Below, in pieces: positions 34,523-43,964 of a DNA stretch of 64,000 nt. The notes below the pieces were generated by a model. The model did no database searches, had not been told where the DNA came from, and saw nothing but the letters and a program-made list of their open reading frames with translations. The DNA lies in NCBI RefSeq assembly GCF_030679875.1, contig NZ_JAUXSP010000018.1, positions 1-64,000 of the forward strand, in the 5' to 3' direction. The position numbers were made by a program, and so were the translations under genes. Numbering within the stretch: position 1 is the stretch's first letter; every line of letters starts with the position of its first letter. The DNA comes from Phenylobacterium sp. Lineage in GTDB: Bacteria; Pseudomonadota; Alphaproteobacteria; Caulobacterales; Caulobacteraceae.

Positions 34523-36328
34523 CTAGACGTTTTTGCGGCGGGGATCGGCCACGTCGTCGATCTCCAGCTCCACGCCCTGTCGCCCATTCCAATCATCAGC
34601 CTTCAGACGGCCCACGACATGGACCGCGCCGCCGCCACCCATCAGCCTGCGGCCGACCTCGGTCTCCTCCGCCCGCCACGCCACGGCCTTCAGGCGGGCC
34701 CCAGAGCGGTCTGTAAGGGTGCAGCGCACATGTCCGCCCCGAAGCATCATCGGACGCTCCACACGGGCCTCAGCGAGGGCGAAGAGGGGTTCGGGATTGC
34801 CGGGACCGAACGGAGCGAGTCGCTGGAAAGACTCCAGAAGGCCGCGGTCCGCCCCCGCCGCGGTGATCAGGGCGTCGATCTCCAGCGCGTCGGCCTCAGT
34901 GGCGGCGTCGGCTTCCACTTCAAGTCGGGCGCAAAGAAACTCTCGCAGTTCCGGAAGGAGATTGGGGCGGACCGAAAGCCCCGCCGCCATGGCGTGACCG
35001 CCGCCGGCCAGTAGAAGTCCGGCGTCGAAGGCCGCCTGAACCGCGCGTCCGAGGTTCACCCCCGGCTGTGAGCGGCCTGAGCCCTTGCCCACATCGGCGG
35101 CGCGGTCGATCCCCACAACCAGGGTCGGCTTGCGGTAGCGTTCCCGCAGGCGTCCGGCGACGATGCCAATAACGCCGGGGTGCCAGTCGTCGGCGGCGAC
35201 CAGCAGCAGGGGCTGGTCGGCGAAATTGCTCTCGCGTTCCAGAATGCGGACGGCGGCCTCCAGGACTTGCGCCTCCACCTCGCGGCGCGAGGCGTTCAGG
35301 GCGTCGAGCTCGAGGGCGATCTTGCGCGCCTCGTCCGGATCGTCGGTCGAGAGCAGGCGGGCGCCCAGGTCGGAGCGGCCGATTCGCCCACCGGCGTTGA
35401 TTCGGGGGCCCAGGACGAAGCCAGCATGAAAGGTGGTGGCCGGACCCTTGGCGCCCGCGGCTTCAAGAAGCGCCTTTAGGCCGGGATTGGCCCAGGCGGA
35501 CATGACCTTGAGTCCCTGGGCGGTGAGGGCGCGATTGAAGCCGACCAGCTGTGTGACGTCGCAGACGGCCCCCATGGCCGCCAGATCGAGCCACTGACGC
35601 AGGTCAGGTTCTGGACGCTCGACAAAGAGGTTCCGGGCGCGGGCCTCGCGGTTCAGGGCGGCGAGCAGGACGAAGGTCACGCCGGCGGCGGCCAGCACCC
35701 CCTGGCCCGACCCACAGTCGGCGCGGTTGGGATTGACCAGGGCCGCACAGACCGGAATCTCATCGCGCATCAGGTGATGGTCGACCACCACCACGTCGAG
35801 GCCGATCTCACCAGCGCAGGCGATCGCGTCCACGGCCGCAGCCCCGCAGTCCACGGTGACGACCAGATCGGCCCCCTCCTCCCGCAGGCGTCGGAAGGCG
35901 GCCGGCGACGGGCCATAGCCCTCGGCCACGCGATCAGGGACATAGATGGTCAGGCGCTTGCCCATGGCGTCGAACCACCGGACCAGCAGGGCTGCGCTGG
36001 AGGCGCCATCCACATCGTAGTCGGCGAAGACCACCACGGCCTTGTCGGCCACCAGGGCGTCCACCAGCACCCGCGCGGCCTTGTCCATATCGGCGAAGGT
36101 GGAAGGATCGGGAAACAGCGCCTTGAGCGTCGGCTGCAGATAGCTGACCGCCGCCTCGGCCGTGATCCCCCGGGCCGCCAGGGCCCGAGCCATGGGCTCA
36201 TCGAGACCCAGGGCCATCTGATGGGCTCGGACCAGGGCCGGATCGGCCGGACGCGCGCGCCAGAGCCGGCCGCTCAGGGAGCGATCAACATCCAGATAGC
36301 CTGCTGGGCCGCCCGCGCCGTCGGCCAT
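34523..36328 (-). CDS. recJ: Single-stranded-DNA-specific exonuclease RecJ
   Basis: Protein of about 601 residues. The DHH phosphoesterase core has VVVFADYDVDGASSAALLVRW (metal-binding DYDVDG), VVTVDCGA, VVVVDHHLMRDE (DHH) and VNPNRADCGSG; the DHHA1 part has GGGHAMAAGLSV. RecJ degrades single-stranded DNA 5' to 3' in recombination and mismatch repair. The frame allows GTG at 36334, which overlaps the glpX stop, or ATG at 36328; I chose ATG. It is coupled to glpX. The C-terminal OB-like domain ends close to the stop. Confidence 0.93.
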   Translation of the reverse strand: MADGAGGPAGYLDVDRSLSGRLWRARPADPALVRAHQMALGLDEPMARALAARGITAEAAVSYLQPTLKALFPDPSTFADMDKAARVLVDALVADKAVVVFADYDVDGASSAALLVRWFDAMGKRLTIYVPDRVAEGYGPSPAAFRRLREEGADLVVTVDCGAAAVDAIACAGEIGLDVVVVDHHLMRDEIPVCAALVNPNRADCGSGQGVLAAAGVTFVLLAALNREARARNLFVERPEPDLRQWLDLAAMGAVCDVTQLVGFNRALTAQGLKVMSAWANPGLKALLEAAGAKGPATTFHAGFVLGPRINAGGRIGRSDLGARLLSTDDPDEARKIALELDALNASRREVEAQVLEAAVRILERESNFADQPLLLVAADDWHPGVIGIVAGRLRERYRKPTLVVGIDRAADVGKGSGRSQPGVNLGRAVQAAFDAGLLLAGGGHAMAAGLSVRPNLLPELREFLCARLEVEADAATEADALEIDALITAAGADRGLLESFQRLAPFGPGNPEPLFALAEARVERPMMLRGGHVRCTLTDRSGARLKAVAWRAEETEVGRRLMGGGGAVHVVGRLKADDWNGRQGVELEIDDVADPRRKNV

Positions 36329-36330
36329 GG

Positions 36331-37281
36331 TCACACCGGCCGCTTCATCCGCACTTCCCGAACGGTGCGGGTAAAGGAATTCATCACCATGGAATGGGTG
36401 TGCACGAAGCCGTCCTTCAGCCGGACGCCGTCCAGCAGCACCCCCTTGGTGACGCCGGTGGCGGCGAAGATGGCGTCAGCGCGGACCATCTCATGCAGGT
36501 CATACTTCTTGTCGAGCTGAGTGATGCCGCATCGCTCGGCGCGCATCCGCTCATCGGCGTTTCGGAAGACCAGCCGTCCCTGGAACTGGCCGCCCACGCA
36601 TTTCAGCGCGGCGCAGGCCAGAACCCCTTCCGGCGCGCCCCCCTGCCCCAGATAGAGGTCGATGCCGGTGTCGGGATCAGCCGTATTGATGACGCCGGCC
36701 ACGTCCCCGTCGGTGATCAGATGCACCCGGGCGCCGGCCTCCCGGAGCCGTGCAATGATCTCGCCATGCCGCGGCCGGTCCAGAACACAGACGGTGATCT
36801 GGCTGGCGTCGACACCCCGGACTCGCGCCAGCGCCTGGACGTTTTCAGCCGGGGTGGCGTCGAGATCGATCACCCCCGCAGGATAGCCGGGTCCGCAGGC
36901 GATCTTGTCCATATAGGTGTCGGGCGCATTCAAAAGCGTGCCCTTGGGCGCCCAGGCCATCACCGTCAGGGCGTTGGACATGGCCTTGGCCGTCAGCGTC
37001 GTGCCCTCAAGCGGGTCCAGGGCGATGTCCACCGCCGGCCCGCCCCGGCCCACCTTTTCGCCGATGTAGAGCATGGGCGCTTCGTCCCGCTCGCCCTCGC
37101 CGATGACAATCTCACCGTCGATCGCAAGGTCGTTCAGCGCCGTGCGCATGGCGTCGACCGCGGCCTGGTCGGCGGCCTTCTCATCGCCACGCCCGACCAG
37201 GTTCCAGGCCGCGATGGCGGCGATTTCCGTCACCCGCACCGAGTCCAGCACCAATCCGCGATCGAGGGTCTCAGCGCTCAT
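36331..37281 (-). CDS. glpX: Class II fructose-1,6-bisphosphatase
   Basis: Protein of 316 residues of the GlpX family: ALNDLAIDGEIVIGEGERDEAPMLYIGE, DIALDPLEGTTLTAKAMSNALTV (the metal-binding DPLEGT), and GAPEGVLACAALKCVGGQFQGRL. It hydrolyses fructose 1,6-bisphosphate in gluconeogenesis; some alphaproteobacterial members also act on sedoheptulose 1,7-bisphosphate. The next gene (recJ) overlaps its stop. The upstream gene hom ends 47 nt before it on the same strand, so hom-glpX-recJ probably form a common transcript, as in other alphaproteobacteria. Confidence 0.93.
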   Translation of the reverse strand: MSAETLDRGLVLDSVRVTEIAAIAAWNLVGRGDEKAADQAAVDAMRTALNDLAIDGEIVIGEGERDEAPMLYIGEKVGRGGPAVDIALDPLEGTTLTAKAMSNALTVMAWAPKGTLLNAPDTYMDKIACGPGYPAGVIDLDATPAENVQALARVRGVDASQITVCVLDRPRHGEIIARLREAGARVHLITDGDVAGVINTADPDTGIDLYLGQGGAPEGVLACAALKCVGGQFQGRLVFRNADERMRAERCGITQLDKKYDLHEMVRADAIFAATGVTKGVLLDGVRLKDGFVHTHSMVMNSFTRTVREVRMKRPV

Positions 37282-37327
37282 GTCGGTCTCCGTCCTGCCC
37301 CCGCGGGCCGTTAGTCTCCGGGAAGTC

Positions 37328-38617
37328 TCATATCCGGGCGATTCGCATCAGCCGTGGCGCCTGTATGACGGCGGGATGACCGCCGATGCGCTCCACCGCC
37401 TTGGCGAGCACGGCTTCAGACACCGAATGGGTGGTCAGCACGATGGGCACCCCCTCGGCGTCTTCCACGGGCTTCTGCAGGAAGCTCTCGATGGAAACGC
37501 CAGCTTCCGCCAGGGTCTCGGACACCGCGGCGATGACGCCCGGCTCATCCTTGACCAGCAGGCGAAGATAGGCCCGGACCAGACTGCGACTGCGGTCGAC
37601 AGGCGTGAAGGCGGCCAGCTCGGTCGCCGGGCGCTGGAACACGGGACGGACAGCCTGGGTCATGACGTCGGCGATGTCCGCGGCCACCGCGGCCGCCGTC
37701 GGACCTGCGCCAGCGCCGGCGCCCTGGATAAAGATCCGGCCAAGCCGCTGGCCTTCGATGAACAGGGCGTTGAGGGCGCCGCCGGCCTGGGCGAGAGGAT
37801 GGGCCAGGGGCACAAGGGACGGATGAACCCGCACCGACACCCCCTCGTCGCTGCGGTCGGCCGAGGCGATCAGCTTGATGCGATAGCCGAGGTCCTTGGC
37901 CATGCGGATGTCGAGCAGCTCGACCTGATCGACGCCCTCGACCTGACAGGCGGCGAAGTCCGGGGCGCAGTTGAAGGCCAGGGCCGCCAGGATCGTAATC
38001 TTGTGGGCGGCGTCGAACCCGCCCACGTCCATGGTGGGATCGGCCTCGGCATAGCCCAGGCGCTGGGCTTCAGCCAGGACGTCCTCGAAGGCGCGCCCCC
38101 CCTGTTCCATCTCGGTCAGAATGAAGTTGCAGGTGCCGTTGAGGATCCCGGAAAGGCTGCGGACGTCGTCGCCGACCATGGCCTCACGGACCATCTTAAC
38201 CGCTGGGGTGCCGCCCATCACCGCGGCCTCAAACAGCAATGGAACGCCGGCGGTCTCCGCCAGGGACGCCAGCTCCGCGCCGTGTTCAGCGATCAGGGCC
38301 TTGTTGGCCGTCACCACGGGCTTGCCCGCCTTCAGCGCCGCCTCGACGGCCGCCTTGGCCGGACCGTCTGACCCGCCGATCAACTCGACAAACAGGTCGA
38401 CCTCGTCCGACTGGGCCAGCGCCACCGGATCGTCAAACCACGCCATTTTCGAAATGTCGAACGGTCGCGGCCGGCTCCGAGAGCGGGCCGAAACGCCGCT
38501 GACCGTGACTAGGCCCCCAGCCGGGGCGAAGCCGGGACGCTCGCTCAGAAAGGTCAGGAGGCCGGCGCCGACGGTGCCCAGGCCAGCAACGCCGACGCGC
38601 CAGTTTCGCGGACTCAT
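37328..38617 (-). CDS. hom: Homoserine dehydrogenase
   Basis: Protein of 429 residues: NAD(P)-binding GVAGLGTVGAGLL at 8-20, VVTANKALIAEHG, the catalytic core GGTPAVKMVREAMVGDDVRSLSGILNGTCNFIL and AYAEADPTMDVGGFDAAHK-type substrate site, then a C-terminal ACT domain (about 350-429, RLLVKDEPGVIAAVSETLAEAGVSI), which suggests feedback control by threonine. It makes homoserine for threonine and methionine. Its ATG overlaps the stop of the upstream aminotransferase (TGATG), a sign of translational coupling. Confidence 0.94.
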   Translation of the reverse strand: MSPRNWRVGVAGLGTVGAGLLTFLSERPGFAPAGGLVTVSGVSARSRSRPRPFDISKMAWFDDPVALAQSDEVDLFVELIGGSDGPAKAAVEAALKAGKPVVTANKALIAEHGAELASLAETAGVPLLFEAAVMGGTPAVKMVREAMVGDDVRSLSGILNGTCNFILTEMEQGGRAFEDVLAEAQRLGYAEADPTMDVGGFDAAHKITILAALAFNCAPDFAACQVEGVDQVELLDIRMAKDLGYRIKLIASADRSDEGVSVRVHPSLVPLAHPLAQAGGALNALFIEGQRLGRIFIQGAGAGAGPTAAAVAADIADVMTQAVRPVFQRPATELAAFTPVDRSRSLVRAYLRLLVKDEPGVIAAVSETLAEAGVSIESFLQKPVEDAEGVPIVLTTHSVSEAVLAKAVERIGGHPAVIQAPRLMRIARI

Positions 38618-39882
38618 CAGCTTGTCACCGTGTTGTGCGCCCGGGCGAGAATCTCATCGGCGTTGCCGAGGAACTTCTTCACATTGCGGGCGGCTTGCCG
38701 GATGCGATGCTCATTCTCAACCAGTCCGACGCGGACAAACCCCTCGCCATACTCGCCGAACCCGACGCCGGGCGCGACGGCCACGCCCGCCTCTTCGATC
38801 AGCAGCTTTGAGAAGACCAAGGCGCCGGCCTCCTTGAATTTCTCCGGGACAGGCGCCCAGGCGAACATGGAAGCGTTGGGCGAGGGAATGTCCCAGCCGG
38901 CCCGCTTCATGGATTCAACCAGGACATCGCGGCGCGATTTGTAGATGCTGCGGATCTCGGCGACGCAGTCCTGCGGCCCGTTCAATGCGGTGGCGGCCGC
39001 AACCTGGATCGGCGTGTAGGCGCCGTAGTCCAGATAGGATTTCACCCGCGCGAGCGCGTTACAGATCCGTTCATTGCCGACCACCATGCCCACGCGCCAG
39101 CCGGCCATGGCGTAGGTCTTCGAGAGCGAATTGACCTCGACGGCGATGTCCTTGGCGCCTTCGACCTGCAGGACCGATGGCGGCGGGTTATCGTCGAAAT
39201 AGATCTCCGAATAGGCGATGTCGGAGATCACCAGCAGATCGTGCTTCCGTGCGAGGGCGATGGCGTCCTTGTAGAAGTCCAGGTCCACGCACTGGGCGGT
39301 CGGGTTGGACGGATAGGACAGGATCAGCACGCTTGGCGGTGGCGCAGAGTGCTTCACGGCCCGACTGACACCGGCCAGATATTCCTCCGGCGAGTGAGCC
39401 GGTACGTGGCGGATCACGCCGCCGGCCATGATGAAGCCGTAGGCGTGGATCGGGTAGGCCGGATTTGGACAGATGATGACGTCGCCCGGCGCGGTCAGGG
39501 CCTGGGCCAGATTGGCGAAGCCCTCCTTGGAACCCAGGGTGGCGATCACCTCGGTGTCCGGGTTCAGGGTCACGTCGAAGCGGCGCTTGTAGTAGCCGGC
39601 CATGGCGCGGCGCAGGCCGATAATGCCCTTCGAGGCCGAATAGCGACCCGCCTTCGGATCTCGGGCGGTCTCGATCATCTTTTCGACGATATGCTTGGGC
39701 GTCGGCATGTCGGGATTGCCCATGCCAAAGTCGATGATGTCTGTGCCCTCGGCGCGAAGCCGCGCCTTGATGCGGTTCACCTCCTCGAGGACGTAGGGCG
39801 GGAGGCGTCGGATGCGATGGAATTCGGGGGTCATTGCAAGCTCTGCCGCTGTTGCGGCGTCTGGGAGCTGAAAGTCGCGCAT
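38617..39882 (-). CDS. Class I/II aminotransferase (AlaC / LL-diaminopimelate aminotransferase-like)
   Basis: Protein of 421 residues, fold-type I PLP enzyme: DFGMGNPDMPTPKHIV, GRYSASKGIIGLRRAMAGYY, GSKEGFANL, YPSNPTAQ, ISDIAYSEIYFD and the PLP lysine in NSLSKTYAMAGWRVG. The family holds alanine transaminase AlaC and LL-diaminopimelate aminotransferases. The coupled position directly upstream of hom suggests a role in aspartate-family or alanine synthesis, but substrate specificity cannot be read from the sequence. GGAG lies upstream of the ATG at 39882. Confidence 0.88.
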   Translation of the reverse strand: MRDFQLPDAATAAELAMTPEFHRIRRLPPYVLEEVNRIKARLRAEGTDIIDFGMGNPDMPTPKHIVEKMIETARDPKAGRYSASKGIIGLRRAMAGYYKRRFDVTLNPDTEVIATLGSKEGFANLAQALTAPGDVIICPNPAYPIHAYGFIMAGGVIRHVPAHSPEEYLAGVSRAVKHSAPPPSVLILSYPSNPTAQCVDLDFYKDAIALARKHDLLVISDIAYSEIYFDDNPPPSVLQVEGAKDIAVEVNSLSKTYAMAGWRVGMVVGNERICNALARVKSYLDYGAYTPIQVAAATALNGPQDCVAEIRSIYKSRRDVLVESMKRAGWDIPSPNASMFAWAPVPEKFKEAGALVFSKLLIEEAGVAVAPGVGFGEYGEGFVRVGLVENEHRIRQAARNVKKFLGNADEILARAHNTVTS

Positions 39883-39946
39883 GGATAGACTCCGGGCTGG
39901 AGTCCGCCAAGCAGGCTCAAGGAACTTTTCGCCTCCGCGGGCCCCC

Positions 39947-40402
39947 TCAACGGGGCGACGGAGGCGGTGTAGCTCGCTCCCGGGCCTCCCGGGCGAAGGC
40001 CTCGGTATTGGCGGGCGCGCCAGCCACCGGCGGGGGCGCCGCCTGGGCCTGAGCGCGGGTCGCGAAGCCCTCAGTATCGTCCAGCGTCCAGGTTGATGGC
40101 GCCGTCCGGGCGAACAGGTCAGCGCGCGCGGCCTCTACCTCGGAGACCGCAGCAGCCCAGGCCCGCGGCCCCCGCACATCGGTCGGGGCCGGTGGGATAT
40201 CGCTGAATCGAGGATAGGCCTTGTCCGCCCTGGCGGCGGCGAGCACCGCTTCACCCGCCGGCGACAGCGGATCGACGGGCGCGGCGGCAAACGGATTAGC
40301 GCTGGCGCACCCGGCGAGAATGAACGCGCCCAGGCACACGCCGGCGCCGCGCCAGATACGGGCGCCTTGGGGGTTTTCAAAAAGACCGGGCGATACATTC
40401 AT
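39947..40402 (-). CDS. Putative lipoprotein, unknown function
   Basis: Protein of 151 residues: a lipoprotein signal with GAFILAGCAS (Cys about 31), a domain with DPLSPAGEAVLAAARADKAYPRFSDIPPAPTDVRGPRAW, then a Pro/Ala-rich tail. The YPRFSDIPPAP block recurs in small lipoproteins of Caulobacterales, but I know no function. GAGGCGG precedes the ATG at 40402. It lies between the aminotransferase gene and the divergent phaC gene. Confidence 0.7.
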   Translation of the reverse strand: MNVSPGLFENPQGARIWRGAGVCLGAFILAGCASANPFAAAPVDPLSPAGEAVLAAARADKAYPRFSDIPPAPTDVRGPRAWAAAVSEVEAARADLFARTAPSTWTLDDTEGFATRAQAQAAPPPVAGAPANTEAFAREARERATPPPSPR

Positions 40403-40480
40403 TTCCGCCTCGCTCTTATGACATGATGCGGTCCAGCGAAAGGGCTGCAATCGGCCCACCTACCCGGAGGACGGCCTGCC

Positions 40481-42580
40481 ATGAGCGAAAAGAGCCCGAA
40501 GACGCCCAAGGCGGCCCCAAAGCCTAAATCAACAAAAGCGATCCCCGCTAAGGCCTCCGTCCCGGCGTCTCCGCGGAAGACGGCGCCTGCAAAGGCCAAA
40601 GCCAAGAAGACCACTGCGGTTGCGGCCACAGCGGCGCAGCCAAAGGCCGCCGCCCCTCCGCGCCCGGCAGCCCGCAAGACCGCGGCGCCAAAAGCGGTCA
40701 GTCCCGCGGCGGCCGATAAGGCTCGCCCGACCCCCGCCGCCCCACCGCCGCCCAAGGTGGAGCAGATCGCGCCGGTTCAACCCGCTCTGGGGCCGGCAGA
40801 CCTCACCCTTGACCAGCAACGCATGCTGGAAAACCTGTCGACCAACCTCGCCCGGGCGGCCATGACCGCCCAGGGCGCCATCGCCGAGGCCGCGCTGCGC
40901 AACGCCGACCGCCCAGCCGCCCTGAACACGGACCCTTTCCATATCGCCCCGGCGCTGACGGAGGTCATGGGCAAGCTGGCGAGCCAGCCAGACCGTCTGA
41001 TCCGAGCCCAGGCTGATCTTTTGTCGCGCTATATGGACCTGTGGCAGTCCACGGCCCGGCGGATGGCCGGCGAGACGCCCTCCCCGGTCGCGACCCCAGC
41101 CAAGGGCGACAAGCGATTCCTCGATCCCGACTGGTCGGAAAATCCCGTCTTCGACGTGATGAAACAGTCCTATCTGGTCACGGCTGACTGGCTAAACGGC
41201 CTGGTGGGCGGGGTCGAGGGCGTCGATCCGATGGCGCGGCGACGCGTCGAGTTCTTCATGAAGCTGCTCACTGACGCCTTCTCGCCGACCAACTTCCTGG
41301 CCAGCAATCCCACGGCCCTGCGGGAAATCATGGCCACCGGCGGTGAGAGCCTGGTGAGGGGCATGGAAAACTTCGCCGCTGACCTCGCCCGCGGCGGCGG
41401 CCAGCTTTCGATCAGCCAGACGGACTACGAGCAATTCAAGATTGGCGAAAATGTCGCCACCGCCCCGGGCAAGGTGGTGTTCCAGAACGAACTGCTACAG
41501 CTGCTGCAGTTCACGCCTTCCACCGACCAGGTCCACCAGATCCCGCTGGTGATCTTCCCGCCCTGGATCAACAAGTTCTACATCCTCGATCTGCGCCCCG
41601 ACAATTCGATGATCCGCTGGCTTGCCGACCAGGGGATCACGGTCTTTGTCGTCTCCTGGGTCAATCCAGACCAGAGCCTGGCGACCAAGACCTTCGAGGA
41701 CTACCTGCGCCAGGGGATCTATGAGGCCACCGAGGCGGCCTTGACCCAGGCCGGCGTCAAAGCTGTGAACACGGTGGGCTATTGCATCGGCGGAACTCTG
41801 CTATCGGCCGCCCTGGCGCATATGGCCGCCAAAGGGGACCAGCGGATCGCCTCGGCGACCTTTTTCGCCGCCCAGCAGGACTTCAGCGAGGCTGGCGACC
41901 TGCTGCTGTTCACTGACGAGTCCTGGCTGAAGGACCTGGAGCAGAAGATGGACGCCGAGGGCGGCGTCCTGTCGGGCCAGGCCATGGCCGACACGTTCAA
42001 TGTGCTGCGGTCCAACGACCTGATCTGGTCGTTCTTCGTGAACAACTACCTGATGGGCAAGGAGCCGCGCCCCTTCGACCTGCTGTTCTGGAACTCCGAT
42101 CAGACCCGCATGCCCAAGGCGCTGCACATGTTCTATCTGCGCAAATTCTATGGCCAGAACGCCCTGGCCAAGGGCGAGCTGGAAGTCGATGGGGTGAAGC
42201 TCGACCTCGGAACGGTCAAGACCCCGATCTATGTGCAGTCCTCCCGGGAGGACCACATTGCGCCGGCGGCCTCTGTCTATCGCGGCGCGCGCCTGTTCGG
42301 CGGGCCGGTGACCTTCACTCTGGCGGGTTCAGGCCACATCGCCGGCGTCGTCAATCCGCCGGCGGCCAAGAAGTATCAGCACTGGACCTTCGACCAGCTC
42401 CCCCCGACCCTCGCCGGCTGGCAGGCGGGGGCTGAGGAAACTCCAGGCTCCTGGTGGCCCCATTGGGCGGCCTGGCTGAAGACGCACTCCGGCGGACTGA
42501 TTCCCGCCCGTGACCCCGCCAAGGGGCCGCTAAAGCCGATAGAGGATGCCCCCGGCGGCTATGTGAAGGTGAAATCTTAG
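40481..42580 (+). CDS. phaC: Class I poly(3-hydroxyalkanoate) synthase with histone-like N-terminal extension
   Basis: Protein of 699 residues, about 100 more than most class I synthases. Residues 1-95 are almost only Lys, Ala, Pro and Thr (KTPKAAPKPKSTKA, ARKTAAPKAV), like the tails of histone H1 or PhaF phasins. The synthase proper follows: FDVMKQSYLVTADWL, LQFTPSTDQVHQIPLVIFPPWINKFYILDL, the lipase-like box GYCIGG with nucleophile Cys435, and GSGHIAGVVNPPA near the end. It polymerises hydroxyacyl-CoA into storage granules. GGAGGA precedes the ATG. A long perfect hairpin follows the stop codon. Confidence 0.92.
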   Translation: MSEKSPKTPKAAPKPKSTKAIPAKASVPASPRKTAPAKAKAKKTTAVAATAAQPKAAAPPRPAARKTAAPKAVSPAAADKARPTPAAPPPPKVEQIAPVQPALGPADLTLDQQRMLENLSTNLARAAMTAQGAIAEAALRNADRPAALNTDPFHIAPALTEVMGKLASQPDRLIRAQADLLSRYMDLWQSTARRMAGETPSPVATPAKGDKRFLDPDWSENPVFDVMKQSYLVTADWLNGLVGGVEGVDPMARRRVEFFMKLLTDAFSPTNFLASNPTALREIMATGGESLVRGMENFAADLARGGGQLSISQTDYEQFKIGENVATAPGKVVFQNELLQLLQFTPSTDQVHQIPLVIFPPWINKFYILDLRPDNSMIRWLADQGITVFVVSWVNPDQSLATKTFEDYLRQGIYEATEAALTQAGVKAVNTVGYCIGGTLLSAALAHMAAKGDQRIASATFFAAQQDFSEAGDLLLFTDESWLKDLEQKMDAEGGVLSGQAMADTFNVLRSNDLIWSFFVNNYLMGKEPRPFDLLFWNSDQTRMPKALHMFYLRKFYGQNALAKGELEVDGVKLDLGTVKTPIYVQSSREDHIAPAASVYRGARLFGGPVTFTLAGSGHIAGVVNPPAAKKYQHWTFDQLPPTLAGWQAGAEETPGSWWPHWAAWLKTHSGGLIPARDPAKGPLKPIEDAPGGYVKVKS

Positions 42581-42585
42581 GCCAA

Positions 42586-42621
42586 TCAGGGTCCGTCCTC
42601 TGCAGGGAGGACGGACCCTGA
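42586..42621. terminator. 15-bp perfect hairpin between convergent genes
   Basis: Positions 42586-42600 are fully complementary to 42607-42621 with a 6-nt loop. It starts 6 nt after the phaC stop and ends 5 nt before the stop of the convergent serine hydrolase gene, so it can serve both transcripts. There is no U-run on either side. Confidence 0.7.
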
Positions 42622-42625
42622 GGCG

Positions 42626-43885
42626 CTAGTTGGGGCTCAGGGCGTCATAGACCAGGCGCGGCGAGATATCGCGCATGGCCGGGGTGCCTGCGCCAGGAAT
42701 GCTGCCCCGCAGATTCTGGATCATGCCGACGAAAACGAGATCGTTGGTCGGATCGATCCAGAACCAGGTGCCGAACGCCCCGCCCCAGTAGAATGAGTTC
42801 AGGCCCTGAGGCGTGCCTGCGGCCGCGGGATCGTTGATCACCGCGAAATCCAGCCCAAAGCCGACGCCTGTCTGACTGGGACCATAGAGGTCGACGGTCA
42901 CCCCGTCGGCCAGCACATTGGTGCGCATCAGCTCAACCGTGTCCGGCTTCAAAATACGAACGCCGTCCAGTTCGCCGCCATTGGCCAGCATCTGGGCGAA
43001 GCGCCAATAGTCCTCGGCGGTGGAGAACAGGCCGCCGCTGCCCGAGAGGAAGGCGGGCGGACTCGTCGGCGCGGCCCTTACCTCGCCAGCCGGAGCGATC
43101 AGGCCGTCATCACCATAGGTATGCATCGCTGAGACCCGACCGAGCTTGGCCGCCTCAACATGAAAGCCTGTGTCTTCCATCTTCAGGGGATCGAAGAGGC
43201 GCGTCTTGAGGAAGGCGTCCAGGCTCTGGCCCGAAAGCTTCTCGACGATATACCCCTGGATGTTCACGCTCGGCCCATAGCGCCAGTCGGTTCCCGGTTG
43301 AACCGCAAGAGGCAAGGCCGCCAGCTTGTCGATCATGGCCTGAAGATCGCCGTCCTGCAGGCCGTCATCCTCATAGCCCGCGCTGACGTCGAAGCCGGCC
43401 GTGTGGCTCATGAGCTCGCGCATGGTCATGGGATGGGATTGCGGCTCGGTTCCGCCGCCCGCAGTGGCCACCGCGAGGTCTGCGAATTCCGGGATATGTT
43501 TGGCCACCGGGTCGTCCAGGCTCCAGCGCCCCTCCTCCCAGAGAATCATCATGGCCACCCCGGCGACCGGCTTGGTCATCGAGGCGATGCGATAGATGGT
43601 GTCGCGGGCCGTCGGCTGGCCCGTGGCGACATCCTGAACGCCATAGGCCTCGAAATGGACGACCTTGCCCTGCCGGGCCAACAGGGTGACCGCGCCGGCC
43701 AGCTTCTTCTGGTCGACCAGGCTCTGCATTTCGGAACTCAGAGCTTCGATACCTGTCGCCGCGAAACCGGCCTCAGCCGGCGCGACCACGGGCACTTCAG
43801 CTAAGGCCGGGCCCATGGCCAGCGCAGAGAGAACGAGCGCCGAAGCGGCTCCAGCCAGTCGGCGTCCCATATGGTGTCGCATCAT
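42626..43885 (-). CDS. Serine hydrolase, beta-lactamase (class C)/EstB family
   Basis: Protein of 419 residues with a signal peptide (about 1-30, ending ALAMGPALAE). The class C beta-lactamase-like fold has the SxxK motif as SMTK (Ser102, Lys105), a YGPSVNIQGYIVEKLSG segment with the Tyr-x-Asn-like motif (YGPSVN), and a late HxG-like region FYWGGAFGTWFWIDP. Such proteins are usually esterases or peptidases in the envelope rather than true resistance enzymes. The start is ATG at 43885 or the next codon but one; GGGAGG fits the second ATG better. It is convergent with phaC. Confidence 0.85.
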   Translation of the reverse strand: MMRHHMGRRLAGAASALVLSALAMGPALAEVPVVAPAEAGFAATGIEALSSEMQSLVDQKKLAGAVTLLARQGKVVHFEAYGVQDVATGQPTARDTIYRIASMTKPVAGVAMMILWEEGRWSLDDPVAKHIPEFADLAVATAGGGTEPQSHPMTMRELMSHTAGFDVSAGYEDDGLQDGDLQAMIDKLAALPLAVQPGTDWRYGPSVNIQGYIVEKLSGQSLDAFLKTRLFDPLKMEDTGFHVEAAKLGRVSAMHTYGDDGLIAPAGEVRAAPTSPPAFLSGSGGLFSTAEDYWRFAQMLANGGELDGVRILKPDTVELMRTNVLADGVTVDLYGPSQTGVGFGLDFAVINDPAAAGTPQGLNSFYWGGAFGTWFWIDPTNDLVFVGMIQNLRGSIPGAGTPAMRDISPRLVYDALSPN

Positions 43886-43964
43886 ACCTCCCTAAGGTGT
43901 TGTCCCTCGTTGAAGGACGTCTTAGGGCGCCGCCGAACCTCGGCCTAGAATTTCATCGGACGGT

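Noticed and set aside
42626..43885. Calling the SxxK hydrolase an antibiotic-resistance beta-lactamase
   Set aside because: The KTG-type triad of class C enzymes is not clear and the best fit is the EstB-like esterase group; no resistance context.
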